From an uncultured Clostridia bacterium (lineage in GTDB: Bacteria > Bacillota > Clostridia > Lachnospirales > CAG-274), in NCBI GenBank assembly GCA_910579745.1, contig CAJTVH010000056.1, positions 1 to 18,109 of the forward strand: a stretch of 18,109 nt of DNA, written 5' to 3'. The notes under the pieces were generated by a model. It did no database searches. It worked only from the letters and a program-made list of their open reading frames with translations, and was not told the DNA's origin. The position numbers and the translations under genes are program-made. Below are positions 1 through 8,444 of the stretch, piece after piece (positions within the stretch are counted from its first letter, which is position 1; each line of letters starts with the position of its first letter).

Positions 1-2
1 TG

Positions 3-848
3 GACTGGCTTAAATTTGTTAAAAGTAGTCAAGCCAAAAGCAAAATAAATCAATGGTTTAAAAAAGTAAACAAAGAAGAAAATATTATTAAAGGAAAAGA
101 GCTTATAGATAAAGAGGCCAAAAGAAAAGGTCTTGTTTTGTCTGAGCTTTTATCACCGAAAGGAATGGAAAGCGTACTTGAAAGATACGCGTTTAGGGAT
201 TGGGATTCTATTTGCGCGGCTGTGGGGCATGGAGGACTTAAAGAGGGGCAAATTATTAATCGTCTCAAAGAGGAAATGACAAAAAATATTAAGAAGAATA
301 TCTCTGTGGAAGAGGTTTTGAAAAAAGGAGGCGAATTGGTCTCTCAATCTCAAGCGGAACGACAAGGCTTTAGCAGAGAAAAAAAGAGTAAGAGCGGAAT
401 TATTGTTCGGGGTATTGGGGATATTGAGGTTAGATTCTCACGTTGCTGTACTCCTATTCCAGGTGACGAGATTATTGGTTTTGTTACAAGAGGCAGAGGA
501 GTCTCAATACACAGAACAGATTGCGTAAATATTATAAATTTGGATGAGGAAGAAAGAAACAGGCTTTTAGAGGCCCAGTGGAGTTCAGACGCCGTTAAGG
601 AAGAAAACGCGGCGTTTTCGGCGGAAGTTCTTATTATTGGAAATAATAGAGACGGTATGGTCTTAGATATTTCAAAGGCGGTTGTTGAGGAGGGCATTTC
701 TATGACTTCTATAAACGCCAAAGGTGAGAAAAGCAAGGCGAGAATTAATATTACTGTTCAGATAAATAATAAAACGCAGCTTGAGAATTTTTGCAAGAAA
801 TTGTATACTATCGCTGGCGTAACTGATATAGAAAGGGTAACCACTTAA
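3..848 (+). CDS. rel: Bifunctional (p)ppGpp synthetase/hydrolase Rel, 3' part
   Basis: This is the C-terminal regulatory part of a long RelA/SpoT-family enzyme, which makes and degrades the alarmone (p)ppGpp in the stringent response. The reading frame is open from base 3, and the first residues (DWLKFVKSSQAKSKI) match the segment just after the TGS domain. The synthetase, hydrolase and TGS domains lie outside the window. A helical segment follows, then the conserved-cysteine/zinc-finger region (RCCTPIPGDEI ... HRTDC), then a C-terminal ACT domain (about the last 75 residues) that senses ligand or ribosome state. The ATG at 138 is internal and not a start. Only two bases separate the stop from dtd, so the two genes are very probably co-transcribed and translationally coupled. 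Clostridia usually carry one bifunctional Rel; hydrolase activity cannot be judged from this fragment. Confidence 0.95.
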   Translation, partial: DWLKFVKSSQAKSKINQWFKKVNKEENIIKGKELIDKEAKRKGLVLSELLSPKGMESVLERYAFRDWDSICAAVGHGGLKEGQIINRLKEEMTKNIKKNISVEEVLKKGGELVSQSQAERQGFSREKKSKSGIIVRGIGDIEVRFSRCCTPIPGDEIIGFVTRGRGVSIHRTDCVNIINLDEEERNRLLEAQWSSDAVKEENAAFSAEVLIIGNNRDGMVLDISKAVVEEGISMTSINAKGEKSKARINITVQINNKTQLENFCKKLYTIAGVTDIERVTT

Positions 849-850
849 TT

Positions 851-1300
851 ATGAGAGTTGTTTTGCAAAGAGTTTCTTTCGCTTCTGTTGAGGTGGAGGG
901 AGAAATTGTAGGAAAAATTGGAAAAGGAATTATGGCGCTTATTGGGATAAATTCGACTGATGATGAGAGCGCTTATAAATATATTGTCGATAAAATTATT
1001 AACATCAGAATTTTTGAGGACGACGGTGGGAAAATGAATTTATCGGTGAATGATATAGATGGAGGCATTTTAATTATTCCGAATTTTACACTTTACGCGG
1101 ACGCGAGAAAGGGCAGGCGACCCAGTTTTGCTATGGGCGCTAAACCTGATGAGGCGGAAAGTAAGTTTAATGAGTTTATAAAGTTTATTAAAGGCGCGTA
1201 TGATAGTGTGGAAACGGGTATTTTTAGGGCGGATATGAAAGTTGAGCTTTTAAACGATGGTCCAGTTACTATATTATTAGACAGTGATAAAAATTTTTAG
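851..1300 (+). CDS. dtd: D-aminoacyl-tRNA deacylase
   Basis: DTD hydrolyses D-amino acids mischarged on tRNA, including D-Tyr-tRNA, and also clears glycine from tRNA-Ala. It works in the cytosol as a homodimer. The length (149 aa) is normal for the family. The N-terminus MRVVLQRVSFASV, the block FTLYADARKGRRPSF and the end block NDGPVT are typical. The Gly-cisPro motif that enforces chirality is present at G137-P138. The usual SQFTL motif (residues 77-81 in E. coli numbering) reads PNFTL here, so the Ser-Gln pair is replaced while Thr80 is kept. The gene starts two bases after rel, with a purine-rich stretch (AAAGGG, about 831-836) inside rel as the only upstream ribosome-binding candidate. 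This suggests coupling to rel translation. The rel-dtd pair is common in Firmicutes. Confidence 0.95.
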   Translation: MRVVLQRVSFASVEVEGEIVGKIGKGIMALIGINSTDDESAYKYIVDKIINIRIFEDDGGKMNLSVNDIDGGILIIPNFTLYADARKGRRPSFAMGAKPDEAESKFNEFIKFIKGAYDSVETGIFRADMKVELLNDGPVTILLDSDKNF

Positions 1301-1339
1301 AATGTATATGTATATTGTAATTAGCAAATGATGTAATGT

Positions 1340-1465
1340 AGAGTGTCTGAAAATTGAAATATGTGTGAAAAATTATAAAAAGTAAAATTTGAAAATGTGT
1401 TTATTTTAGAAATTTTACTGGTCGTGAGATTTTAATAAATATTAAATAGTTTTCAGACGCGATCT
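1340..1465 (+). repeat. MITE-like inverted-repeat element, diverged copy A
   Basis: This is a roughly 126-base non-coding element between dtd and the metallo-hydrolase gene. The left end GTCTGAAAATT (1345-1355) pairs with the right end AGTTTTCAGAC (1448-1458), with one G-U pair. The interior AAAAATTATAAAAAGTAAAA matches the left half of the better copies at 14060 and 14784. The central hairpin seen in those copies is lost. TA lies outside both ends. It interrupts what is normally a tightly packed operon. Confidence 0.7.
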
Positions 1466-1494
1466 AATTAATAATTTAGAATATAGGTGAGAAA

Positions 1495-2139
1495 ATGCGA
1501 ATAAAAACTTTTATTGTTTCAGCAATGGAAACAAATGGATATATTATTTTTGATGAGAAAACTCTTGATGGCATTGTTATTGACCCAGGGGACAGCTCTG
1601 AACTTTTTATTGAGTTTATTGAGAAAGAAAAAATTAATATTAAATATATCGCTTTGACACATTCTCATTTCGATCATATTGGCGCTGTGAGTGAAATGAA
1701 AAGCATTGCCGGAGCTGAAGTTATTATGTGCGAGGGAGAGGAAATTATTTCTGAGAACTCAATAAACAATTTATCGGCCATGTACGATTATCCGTATACT
1801 GTCAAGGCTGACAGGCTTTTATATGACGGGGAATTAATTTCTTTTGGAAATATTGCCGCGAAAGTTATAAAAACCCCAGGGCATACACCAGGAGGTTGCT
1901 GTTATTATTTTGAGAAGGAGAAGGTCTTATTTTCAGGCGATACATTGTTTTATGGTTCTGTCGGAAGAACTGATTTTCCAAATGGAAGTTTTTCCGAATT
2001 AATTGACGGAATAAAAAAGAAACTTATGGTTTTACCAGATGATACGGTTGTTTACTGTGGACATGGTCCTAAAACTCAAATTGGCTTTGAGAGAAAAAAC
2101 AATCCTTATTTTTCTAATAATTCAGAATTGTTTGATTGA
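1495..2139 (+). CDS. Metallo-beta-lactamase-fold hydrolase (glyoxalase II-like)
   Basis: A 214-aa metallo-hydrolase of the glyoxalase II / YqgX-like family, predicted cytosolic. The metal-binding signature THSHFDH is at residues 55-61 (H56, H58, D60, H61). Further ligands are H130 in TPGHTPGG, D149 in FSGDTLF, and H190 in YCGHGP. Together these support a two-metal site. The family hydrolyses thioesters such as S-lactoylglutathione, but this short form lacks the C-terminal glutathione-binding domain of true glyoxalase II, so the substrate is unknown. The start is fixed by TAGGTGAG (about 1484-1491) before ATG 1495. Its stop codon overlaps the ribosome binding site of hemZ. It regularly sits between dtd and hemZ in Clostridia, but a functional link to translation quality control is not established. 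Confidence 0.9.
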   Translation: MRIKTFIVSAMETNGYIIFDEKTLDGIVIDPGDSSELFIEFIEKEKINIKYIALTHSHFDHIGAVSEMKSIAGAEVIMCEGEEIISENSINNLSAMYDYPYTVKADRLLYDGELISFGNIAAKVIKTPGHTPGGCCYYFEKEKVLFSGDTLFYGSVGRTDFPNGSFSELIDGIKKKLMVLPDDTVVYCGHGPKTQIGFERKNNPYFSNNSELFD

Positions 2140-2149
2140 GGTTTTTATT

Positions 2150-3580
2150 ATGGACTATATTTTGCGAGGGCACAAATTTGAGGATGAGGTTCTTTCTTTA
2201 GCGCAGTTATTTTTTCCAAATAATGTTTATTGTTTGAAAAATAGCTTATCAGAATCAACTTCTGAAATCGCGATTTTAAATTGTTTGAGTAAGGACAAAT
2301 GTGTATCCTATTTATATAAAAATAAAAGTGAAATAGCGAGGTTTGCCGTTAAGGTTATCGATAATGATGTAAAGAGTATTAAAAAATATATTAAAACGAG
2401 TTTGTATTATTGTTTTAAAAAAATAAATGACATTAAAATACCATGGGGAATTTTGACGGGAATAAGACCGTCCAAAAGAATTTACGCTATGTGGGAAGAC
2501 GGCTTTTCTGATTTTGAGATTGGGAAAATTCTTGAGGAAGATTATCTTGTCTCAAAAGAGAAAATTAAGCTGGCTTTTGAGGTCGCCTACTCTGAGAAAA
2601 ATATAATGGATGAAAACGACCCTAACAGTATAGGAGTTTATATAGGAATTCCGTTTTGTCCAACTAAATGTTTGTATTGTTCTTTTACATCTTATTCTCT
2701 TGAGCAATATAAAAATAAGGTTGATTTATATTTAAACGCTCTTTTAAAAGAATTTGAGAATGTAAGAGATTACGCACAACAGTATAATATCGAAAGTATT
2801 TATATAGGAGGGGGGACGCCCACTTCTCTTAATGAGGAACAACTTGAGTTTTTGCTTTTAAACGTAAAAAAGTATTTTGAAAAGCCTGTTGAGTTTACTG
2901 TTGAGGCAGGAAGACCGGATACTATTACACGAGAAAAATTAAAGATTTTAAAAAAATACGGTGTTGATAGAATTTCAGTTAACCCTCAGACGATGAATCA
3001 AAAAACTCTTGATATTATAGGGCGAAAACATACTGTGGATGATTTTATAAAAGCTTTTAAAACGGCGAGAGAGGAAGGGCATGAAAATATTAATACTGAT
3101 TTAATTCTTGGACTACCCGGAGAGGGAGAAAAAGAGGTTTTTGAGACTTTTAAAAGAATCTCGGAACTTAATCCGGAAAGTTTGACGGTACATACTCTGG
3201 CCGTAAAAAGAGCGTCAAGACTTAAAGAAACTCTTAACTGTTATAGAATGTCTGATTTTGGGGATATTGAGAAATTTCTTAGAATTTCATCGGATTTCGC
3301 TAAAATAATGAATATGAAGCCGTATTATATGTATCGTCAGAAAAATATGGTTGGGAATTTCGAAAATGTCGGATACTGTAAAAAAGGAAAAGAGTGTATT
3401 TACAATATTAAAATTATGGAGGAAAAGCAGACAATTCTGGCTCTTGGAGCGGGTGGGTCAACTAAAGTAGTGGATTATAAAACAGACAGGATTGACAGAA
3501 TTTTTAATGTTAAAAGCGTTGATGATTATATAGACAGGATTGACGAGATGATTGAACGAAAAAAAGGAGGATTATTATAA
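2150..3580 (+). CDS. hemZ: Radical SAM coproporphyrinogen dehydrogenase-like protein HemZ
   Basis: A 476-aa radical SAM protein of the HemN/HemW/HemZ group. The [4Fe-4S] cluster motif CxxxCxxC is at C170, C174 and C177, within IPFCPTKCLYCSF. The SAM-binding GGGTP motif is at residues 220-224. The HemZ-type N-terminal extension includes the block GIRPSKRIYAM, and the C-terminus has the block LGAGGSTK. HemZ is annotated as an oxygen-independent coproporphyrinogen III oxidase, but no other haem gene is visible here and many hemZ carriers are not known haem makers, so the reaction is uncertain. The frame extends upstream to 2039, but ATG 2150 is preferred: GAGG at 2138-2141 overlaps the upstream stop at good spacing, and the extra upstream residues would overlap the hydrolase gene out of frame. 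The stop abuts the hisS start. Confidence 0.9.
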   Translation: MDYILRGHKFEDEVLSLAQLFFPNNVYCLKNSLSESTSEIAILNCLSKDKCVSYLYKNKSEIARFAVKVIDNDVKSIKKYIKTSLYYCFKKINDIKIPWGILTGIRPSKRIYAMWEDGFSDFEIGKILEEDYLVSKEKIKLAFEVAYSEKNIMDENDPNSIGVYIGIPFCPTKCLYCSFTSYSLEQYKNKVDLYLNALLKEFENVRDYAQQYNIESIYIGGGTPTSLNEEQLEFLLLNVKKYFEKPVEFTVEAGRPDTITREKLKILKKYGVDRISVNPQTMNQKTLDIIGRKHTVDDFIKAFKTAREEGHENINTDLILGLPGEGEKEVFETFKRISELNPESLTVHTLAVKRASRLKETLNCYRMSDFGDIEKFLRISSDFAKIMNMKPYYMYRQKNMVGNFENVGYCKKGKECIYNIKIMEEKQTILALGAGGSTKVVDYKTDRIDRIFNVKSVDDYIDRIDEMIERKKGGLL

Positions 3581-4840
3581 ATGAGTTTTAAAGCGCCAAG
3601 GGGCACAAAAGATATTTTTGGAGAAGACATTTTTTTTTGGCAGAAGGTCGAGTGTATTTTAAGGAATATTTGTGAGAGTTTTTGTATTTCTGAAATAAGA
3701 ACTCCTGTTTTTGAGCAGACGGAGCTCTTTCAAAGAGGAGTTGGGGAAACTACAGATATTGTGACGAAAGAGATGTATACTCTTGAAAAAAAAGGCAGTG
3801 AAAGTGTTACGCTCAAACCGGAGGGAACGGCTGGCGCGGCGAGGGCTTTTGTCGAGAACAGTATGTACGCGAATCCACAACCCACGAAATTATATTATAT
3901 AACGCCCGCTTTTAGATATGAAAGACCTCAGGCGGGCAGACAAAGACAATTTCACCAGTTCGGTGTTGAGATTTTCGGTTCATATGACGCTTCTTGTGAC
4001 GCGGAGGCGATTTCTGTAGCTTATGAGGCTTTAAACAAAATTGGAATAAAAAATATTGAGCTTAAAATAAACAGTTTAGGTGGAAATGAGTGCCGCAAAA
4101 AGTATAATGGTATATTGAGAGATTTTATAGGCAGAAATATTGATAATTTGTGTGATGACTGCCGCCAAAGATTTGAGAAGAATCCTCTTCGGGTTCTTGA
4201 CTGCAAAAATGAAAAATGTAAAAATGTTATCGAGAACGCGCCGTCTGTGACAGAGTGTCTTAATAAGGAGTGTAAGGCTCATTTTGATGAGCTTAAAAAG
4301 AACCTTGACAATATGGGTATAGCTTATACGGTTGATCCAAAAATTGTAAGAGGGCTTGATTATTATACAAGAACGGTTTTTGAGTTTGTCTCAAATGAGA
4401 TAGGTTCTCAGGGTACTGTATGCGGAGGCGGAAGATATGATAATCTTATCGGAGAGTGCGGCGGGCCGGAAACAGGAGCGGTTGGTTTCGCTATGGGGCT
4501 TGAGAGAATTATGATGCTTGTTAAATCTCAGGAACTTATTGAATCTAACAGTAAAAGTGTTGATATTTATATAGGCTCTATCGGAAATGAAGGTTTTTTA
4601 AAGGCGCAAGCGATAGGATATGAACTCAGAAAAAACGGAATACGAGCGGAATATGACACTCTTAAGAGAAGCGTTAAGGCTCAGCTTAAATACGCTAATA
4701 AAATTAACGCTAAGTATTCGGTGGTTATTGGCGAAAATGAGGTTCAGAATGATTGTGTAAGCTTGAAAAATATGAAAGAAAGTGTACAAGAGGAAATAAA
4801 ACTTTCTATGTTACGAGATGAAATTTTGAAACGCTTGTAA
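3581..4840 (+). CDS. hisS: Histidyl-tRNA synthetase
   Basis: A class II aminoacyl-tRNA synthetase that charges tRNA-His in the cytosol as a dimer. Its 419 aa are normal for bacteria. Motif 2 is FRYERPQAGRQRQFHQFG (about residues 111-128). The histidine-specific motif VRGLDYYTRTVFEF spans residues 256-269, and GGGRYDNL follows at 282-289. The C-terminal domain (about 325-419) binds the anticodon. The insertion domain holds six cysteines (191, 194, 208, 213, 226, 231) spaced as pairs, which may bind a metal; this is an inference. The ATG directly follows the hemZ stop, and AAGGAGG at 3564-3570 lies inside the end of hemZ, so the genes are co-transcribed. I found no T-box leader, and none would be expected inside this operon. 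Confidence 0.97.
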   Translation: MSFKAPRGTKDIFGEDIFFWQKVECILRNICESFCISEIRTPVFEQTELFQRGVGETTDIVTKEMYTLEKKGSESVTLKPEGTAGAARAFVENSMYANPQPTKLYYITPAFRYERPQAGRQRQFHQFGVEIFGSYDASCDAEAISVAYEALNKIGIKNIELKINSLGGNECRKKYNGILRDFIGRNIDNLCDDCRQRFEKNPLRVLDCKNEKCKNVIENAPSVTECLNKECKAHFDELKKNLDNMGIAYTVDPKIVRGLDYYTRTVFEFVSNEIGSQGTVCGGGRYDNLIGECGGPETGAVGFAMGLERIMMLVKSQELIESNSKSVDIYIGSIGNEGFLKAQAIGYELRKNGIRAEYDTLKRSVKAQLKYANKINAKYSVVIGENEVQNDCVSLKNMKESVQEEIKLSMLRDEILKRL

Positions 4841-4843
4841 TTA

Positions 4844-4879
4844 TATAGAGAGTAATAATTATTATTTATAGAGAGTAAT
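4844..4879 (+). repeat. Short tandem direct repeat between hisS and aspS
   Basis: The 13-base sequence TATAGAGAGTAAT occurs at 4844-4856 and again at 4867-4879, a period of 23 bases. It sits just after the hisS stop. It looks like a small tandem duplication; I see no protein-binding or RNA-structure signature that gives it a role. Confidence 0.6.
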
Positions 4880-5004
4880 TGTCATTTATATTGTTTCAAC
4901 GGATGATATATAATTTTCAAGCATGCTTTAAATGAGATTATTTACTTCAAGGATTTTTGGAAAATGTGATTTTTATATTTTTAAATTTTTAAGGAGATTT
5001 TAAG

Positions 5005-6804
5005 ATGAGTGAATTGATGCAGGGTTTAAAAAGAAGCTGTATGTGCGGCGAAGTTAATGAAAATATGATTGGCAATGAAGTTACTCTTATGGGGTGGGTT
5101 GGCAGACGGCGTGTTTTAAGCCATTTAACTTTTTTACTTTTAAGAGACAGAACAGGAATTGTTCAAGCTGTTATTGATGAGAGCGGTGCTGAAAGTGATA
5201 TTGTTGAGAAAGAAAAAAGTATAAGAAGTGAATATGTCGTGGCTGTAAGAGGCATTGTTCAGGCTAGAGATGAGGAGAATATAAATCCCGCCATGAAAAC
5301 AGGCAAAGTTGAAATATCTGTTACAGAGCTTAGAATTTTGTCGGAAGCTGATACAATACCATTTCCTATCGAGGAGTCAGTCAACGTAAATACAGAGCTT
5401 AGACTTAAATACAGATATTTAGATTTAAGACGGCCGAATGTCGCGTCAAATATTATTACAAGGCATAAGGTTTCTCAAATTGTAAGACAATTTTTAACGG
5501 AAGAGGGATTTTTAGAAATAGAGACGCCAATGCTTACAAAGAGTACGCCAGAGGGAGCGAGAGATTATCTTGTCCCAAGCCGTGTACATCCCGGAAATTT
5601 CTACGCTCTTCCCCAATCGCCTCAGCTTTTTAAACAGCTTCTTATGGTATCTGGTTTTGACAAATATTTTCAAATCGCTAAATGTTTTAGAGACGAGGAT
5701 TTACGCGCAGACAGACAGCCTGAATTTACTCAGATAGATATGGAGTTATCTTTTATTGACGTTGATGATGTTATTGACGTAAATGAAAGACTTATTAAAA
5801 AAATATTTAAGGAAATTAAAAATATTGACATTCAAACTCCTTTTATAAGAATGCCCTATAAGGAAGCTATGGAGCGGTTTGGCTCGGACAAGCCTGACGT
5901 AAGATTTAGTATGGAGCTTAAAAATATTACGGAAATTGTAAAGGGAAGCGATTTTAAAGTTTTTCAGGACGCTATTGACGGAGGAGGTTCCGTAAGGGCT
6001 ATTAACGCTAAAGGATGCGGTTCTTTCCCAAGAAAGAAGATAGACGCTTTGGTTGATGTAGCTAAAACATATGGTGCAAAAGGTTTGGCGTGGATAAACG
6101 TCCTTGATAATGGAGTAAAAACAACTATTTCAAAGTTTTTTGACGATGAAAAACTTAATGAAATTGTTAAAGCTCTTGATGGAGAGAGCGGGGACCTTAT
6201 TCTTATATGTGCCGATAAGGATACTATTGTTTTTGACGCTTTGGGCGCGTTACGCCTTGATATAGCGAAAAAACTTGAGATTTTAGATAATAACGATTTT
6301 AAATTTCTTTGGGTTACGGAATTTCCTCTTTTTGAATATAGCGAGGAGGAAAATAGATTTGTCGCTAAGCATCATCCGTTTACTTCTCCTATGGATGAGG
6401 ATATTGATATATTAGAATCAAATCCCGGAGAGGCTCGAGCTAAAGCTTATGATATGGTTCTCAATGGCTGTGAGCTTGGTGGCGGAAGTATTCGTATATA
6501 TAGGAGAGATGTTCAGAAGATTATGTTTAAAGCGCTTGGATTTAGTGAGGAAGAGGCTCAAAAACGTTTCGGTTTTCTTCTTGACGCTTTTAAGTTTGGC
6601 GCTCCTCCTCATGGAGGTTTGGCTTTTGGGCTTGACAGAATTATTATGCTCCTTACAGGTGCTGAAAGTATCAGAGATGTTATCGCGTTTCCTAAAGTTA
6701 AAGATGCCTCCTGTCTTTTGACAGAAGCTCCGAATATTGTTGATAAAACTCAGCTTGACGAGCTTGCTATAGATATTAAAAATGTTGGAAAAGAAGAAAA
6801 TTAA
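5005..6804 (+). CDS. aspS: Aspartyl-tRNA synthetase
   Basis: A class II synthetase that charges tRNA-Asp. At 599 aa it is the bacterial type, with an N-terminal OB-fold anticodon domain (about 1-115), the catalytic core, the bacterial GAD insertion (about 290-420) and the motif 3 block GLAFGLDRIIMLL near the end. The motif 2 region reads FRDEDLRADRQPEFTQID. The OB-fold loop reads RRRVLSHLTFLLLRDRTG (residues 34-51) where most bacteria have RRDhGGLIFIDLRDR, a cluster of substitutions in an otherwise canonical enzyme. Residue L38 aligns with E. coli L30, the position occupied by His in some non-discriminating enzymes, so this weakly favours a tRNA-Asp-specific enzyme. AAGGAG (4991-4996) precedes ATG 5005. 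The 164-base gap from hisS contains a TATAAT at 4909-4914 without a convincing -35, so a separate promoter is possible but unproven. Confidence 0.97.
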   Translation: MSELMQGLKRSCMCGEVNENMIGNEVTLMGWVGRRRVLSHLTFLLLRDRTGIVQAVIDESGAESDIVEKEKSIRSEYVVAVRGIVQARDEENINPAMKTGKVEISVTELRILSEADTIPFPIEESVNVNTELRLKYRYLDLRRPNVASNIITRHKVSQIVRQFLTEEGFLEIETPMLTKSTPEGARDYLVPSRVHPGNFYALPQSPQLFKQLLMVSGFDKYFQIAKCFRDEDLRADRQPEFTQIDMELSFIDVDDVIDVNERLIKKIFKEIKNIDIQTPFIRMPYKEAMERFGSDKPDVRFSMELKNITEIVKGSDFKVFQDAIDGGGSVRAINAKGCGSFPRKKIDALVDVAKTYGAKGLAWINVLDNGVKTTISKFFDDEKLNEIVKALDGESGDLILICADKDTIVFDALGALRLDIAKKLEILDNNDFKFLWVTEFPLFEYSEEENRFVAKHHPFTSPMDEDIDILESNPGEARAKAYDMVLNGCELGGGSIRIYRRDVQKIMFKALGFSEEEAQKRFGFLLDAFKFGAPPHGGLAFGLDRIIMLLTGAESIRDVIAFPKVKDASCLLTEAPNIVDKTQLDELAIDIKNVGKEEN

Positions 6805-6822
6805 ATTTATTTATATCTTTAG

Positions 6823-6860
6823 TAGTCACCAAATTTATTTATTTTTAAATTTGGTGACTA
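6823..6860 (+). terminator. Perfect hairpin after aspS, probable terminator
   Basis: TAGTCACCAAATTTA (6823-6837) is perfectly complementary to TAAATTTGGTGACTA (6846-6860), a 15-bp stem with an 8-base loop, 18 bases after the aspS stop. No U-run follows directly, so it may instead protect the mRNA 3' end or work only weakly as a terminator. It marks the likely end of the rel-aspS transcription block. Confidence 0.6.
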
Positions 6861-6956
6861 TACAGTAAATAAAGCCTATATTTTTGTTTTTAGCCATTTA
6901 TTTTTAATATAAATTTTTATGATTAAAATTAAATTATTACTATGCGAGTGATTAAC

Positions 6957-8258
6957 ATGAATTATGACGAAACTATTTATTATCTTGAAAAGTGCCATAG
7001 ATTTGGCTCTAAACAAGGGCATGAGAATTTTAAGAGGCTTATGTCTTTGCTTGGTGAACCTCAAAAAAATCTTAAAATTATACATGTAGCGGGAACGAAT
7101 GGTAAAGGTTCAACTTGCGCTATGATTTATTCGATTTTGCTTAGTCAGGGATATAATATAGGTCTTTTTTCTTCTCCTCATCTTGAAAGGTATAATGAGC
7201 GTATAGCTTTAAATGGGGAATATATAAGCGATTATGACTTTACTAGGCATATTGAAATTGTGAAAAATAAAGTTTTTGAGCTTTTTGGAGAAACTGATGA
7301 GTTTTTTTCGTTTTTTGAGATAATCACGGCGGCGGCGTTTAATTATTTTAATGAGAAAAACGCTGATTTTGTAGTGCTGGAGGTTGGATTGGGGGGAAGG
7401 CTTGATTCAACAAATATTATCGAAAACCCTCTTGTTTGTGTAATAACATCGATAAGCTTTGATCATATGGAGTATCTTGGAAGCGATATTTCTGATATTA
7501 CGCGAGAAAAGGGCGGAATTATTAAAAAAAATTCCTCTGTGGTATTGTATTCACAGCAAGAAAAAGTGTATAATATTATTAAGGAAATTTGTTCCGAAAA
7601 AAACTCGGATTTATTTTATACAGATGATTATGGAATAAATATTATAAACCGTTCTTTAAATGGGACTTTATTTAACGTGAAAAATAATTATTTTTTTTAT
7701 AAAAAGATTTTTGTCGGTCTTTGTGGTGATTATCAGATATTTAATGCCTGTAACGCTCTTATGGCTGTTGAGGCTTTAAAAAAACGGGGAATTTTTGTTT
7801 CTGATGAGGCTGTTTTTGATGGTCTTAAAAACGCTTGTATAAAGGGACGTATGCATATTATTATGAAAAATCCTTTATTTATTCTTGATGGTGCGCACAA
7901 TATAGGAGGCGTGGAATCTCTTAATGTTTTTCTCCAAAGGTTAAAAAGCTGTAATAAAAAAATAACAATTATCATAGGAATTTTGAAGGACAAAAATTAT
8001 GGCGAAATGATTGATAAAATTACTCGATTTTGTGATAATGTGATTTTTACGGAGGCGAACAGTAAAAGAGCGATAAAATCTCAAATTCTTTTTAAATCGG
8101 GTGTTTTTGCCAACAAACGTATTTTTATTGAGGAAAATTATAAAGACGCTGTTGAATTGGCTTTAAAAATTTCAGATGATAACGATTCTATTATATGTAC
8201 GGGTTCTTTGTATCTTGTCGGAGACGTTTTAAAATATTTTAATAACACACATTGTTGA
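6957..8258 (+). CDS. folC: Folylpolyglutamate synthase / dihydrofolate synthase
   Basis: FolC adds glutamate to folates, and in many bacteria also to dihydropteroate, using ATP in the cytosol. The protein shows the Mur-ligase-like ATP loop HVAGTNGKGST (residues 43-53), the block LFSSPHLERYNERI, the block LEVGLGGRLDSTN, the region SFDHMEYLG...REKGGIIK that carries the carbamoylated-lysine and metal-site residues, and LDGAHN at the start of the C-terminal domain. The frame is open from ATG 6942, but ATG 6957 is preferred: the family starts M-N-Y, and GAGTGA (6945-6950) lies at suitable spacing before 6957, while nothing resembling a ribosome binding site precedes 6942. This gives 433 aa, a normal length. 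The hairpin after aspS suggests a separate transcript, though I see no clear promoter. Confidence 0.93.
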   Translation: MNYDETIYYLEKCHRFGSKQGHENFKRLMSLLGEPQKNLKIIHVAGTNGKGSTCAMIYSILLSQGYNIGLFSSPHLERYNERIALNGEYISDYDFTRHIEIVKNKVFELFGETDEFFSFFEIITAAAFNYFNEKNADFVVLEVGLGGRLDSTNIIENPLVCVITSISFDHMEYLGSDISDITREKGGIIKKNSSVVLYSQQEKVYNIIKEICSEKNSDLFYTDDYGINIINRSLNGTLFNVKNNYFFYKKIFVGLCGDYQIFNACNALMAVEALKKRGIFVSDEAVFDGLKNACIKGRMHIIMKNPLFILDGAHNIGGVESLNVFLQRLKSCNKKITIIIGILKDKNYGEMIDKITRFCDNVIFTEANSKRAIKSQILFKSGVFANKRIFIEENYKDAVELALKISDDNDSIICTGSLYLVGDVLKYFNNTHC

Positions 8259-8444
8259 GGTTTATGTTGAAATTAAAATAAACTTGAGAAATAAAAAACA
8301 GGATTTTTTTGGAGCGTGTGTTTTTTATGAGAGATATATAAGTAATTGAATGTCGAGAGAGCTGACTTATTTAAAACTATAAGAAGGGCTAATATTGATT
8401 TTTAGATGATAAAAAATAATAACTTATTTTGGGAGGTTTTTATA

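Noticed and set aside
2039..2149. Upstream extension of the hemZ frame to ATG 2039
   Set aside because: It would overlap the metallo-hydrolase coding end out of frame and has no ribosome binding site; ATG 2150 has GAGG at good spacing and a family-like start.
4841..5004. Possible T-box leader before aspS
   Set aside because: No AGGGTGGNACCGCG-type T-box sequence and too little length for the specifier and antiterminator structures.
5104..5157. Compensating frameshifts as the cause of the odd AspRS loop
   Set aside because: The nucleotides differ from a canonical coding sequence by scattered substitutions in the same frame, not by a shifted reading of it.
6449..6721. 90-aa + strand open frame inside aspS
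   Set aside because: It is an out-of-frame shadow of the conserved motif 3 region of aspS and has no ribosome binding site.
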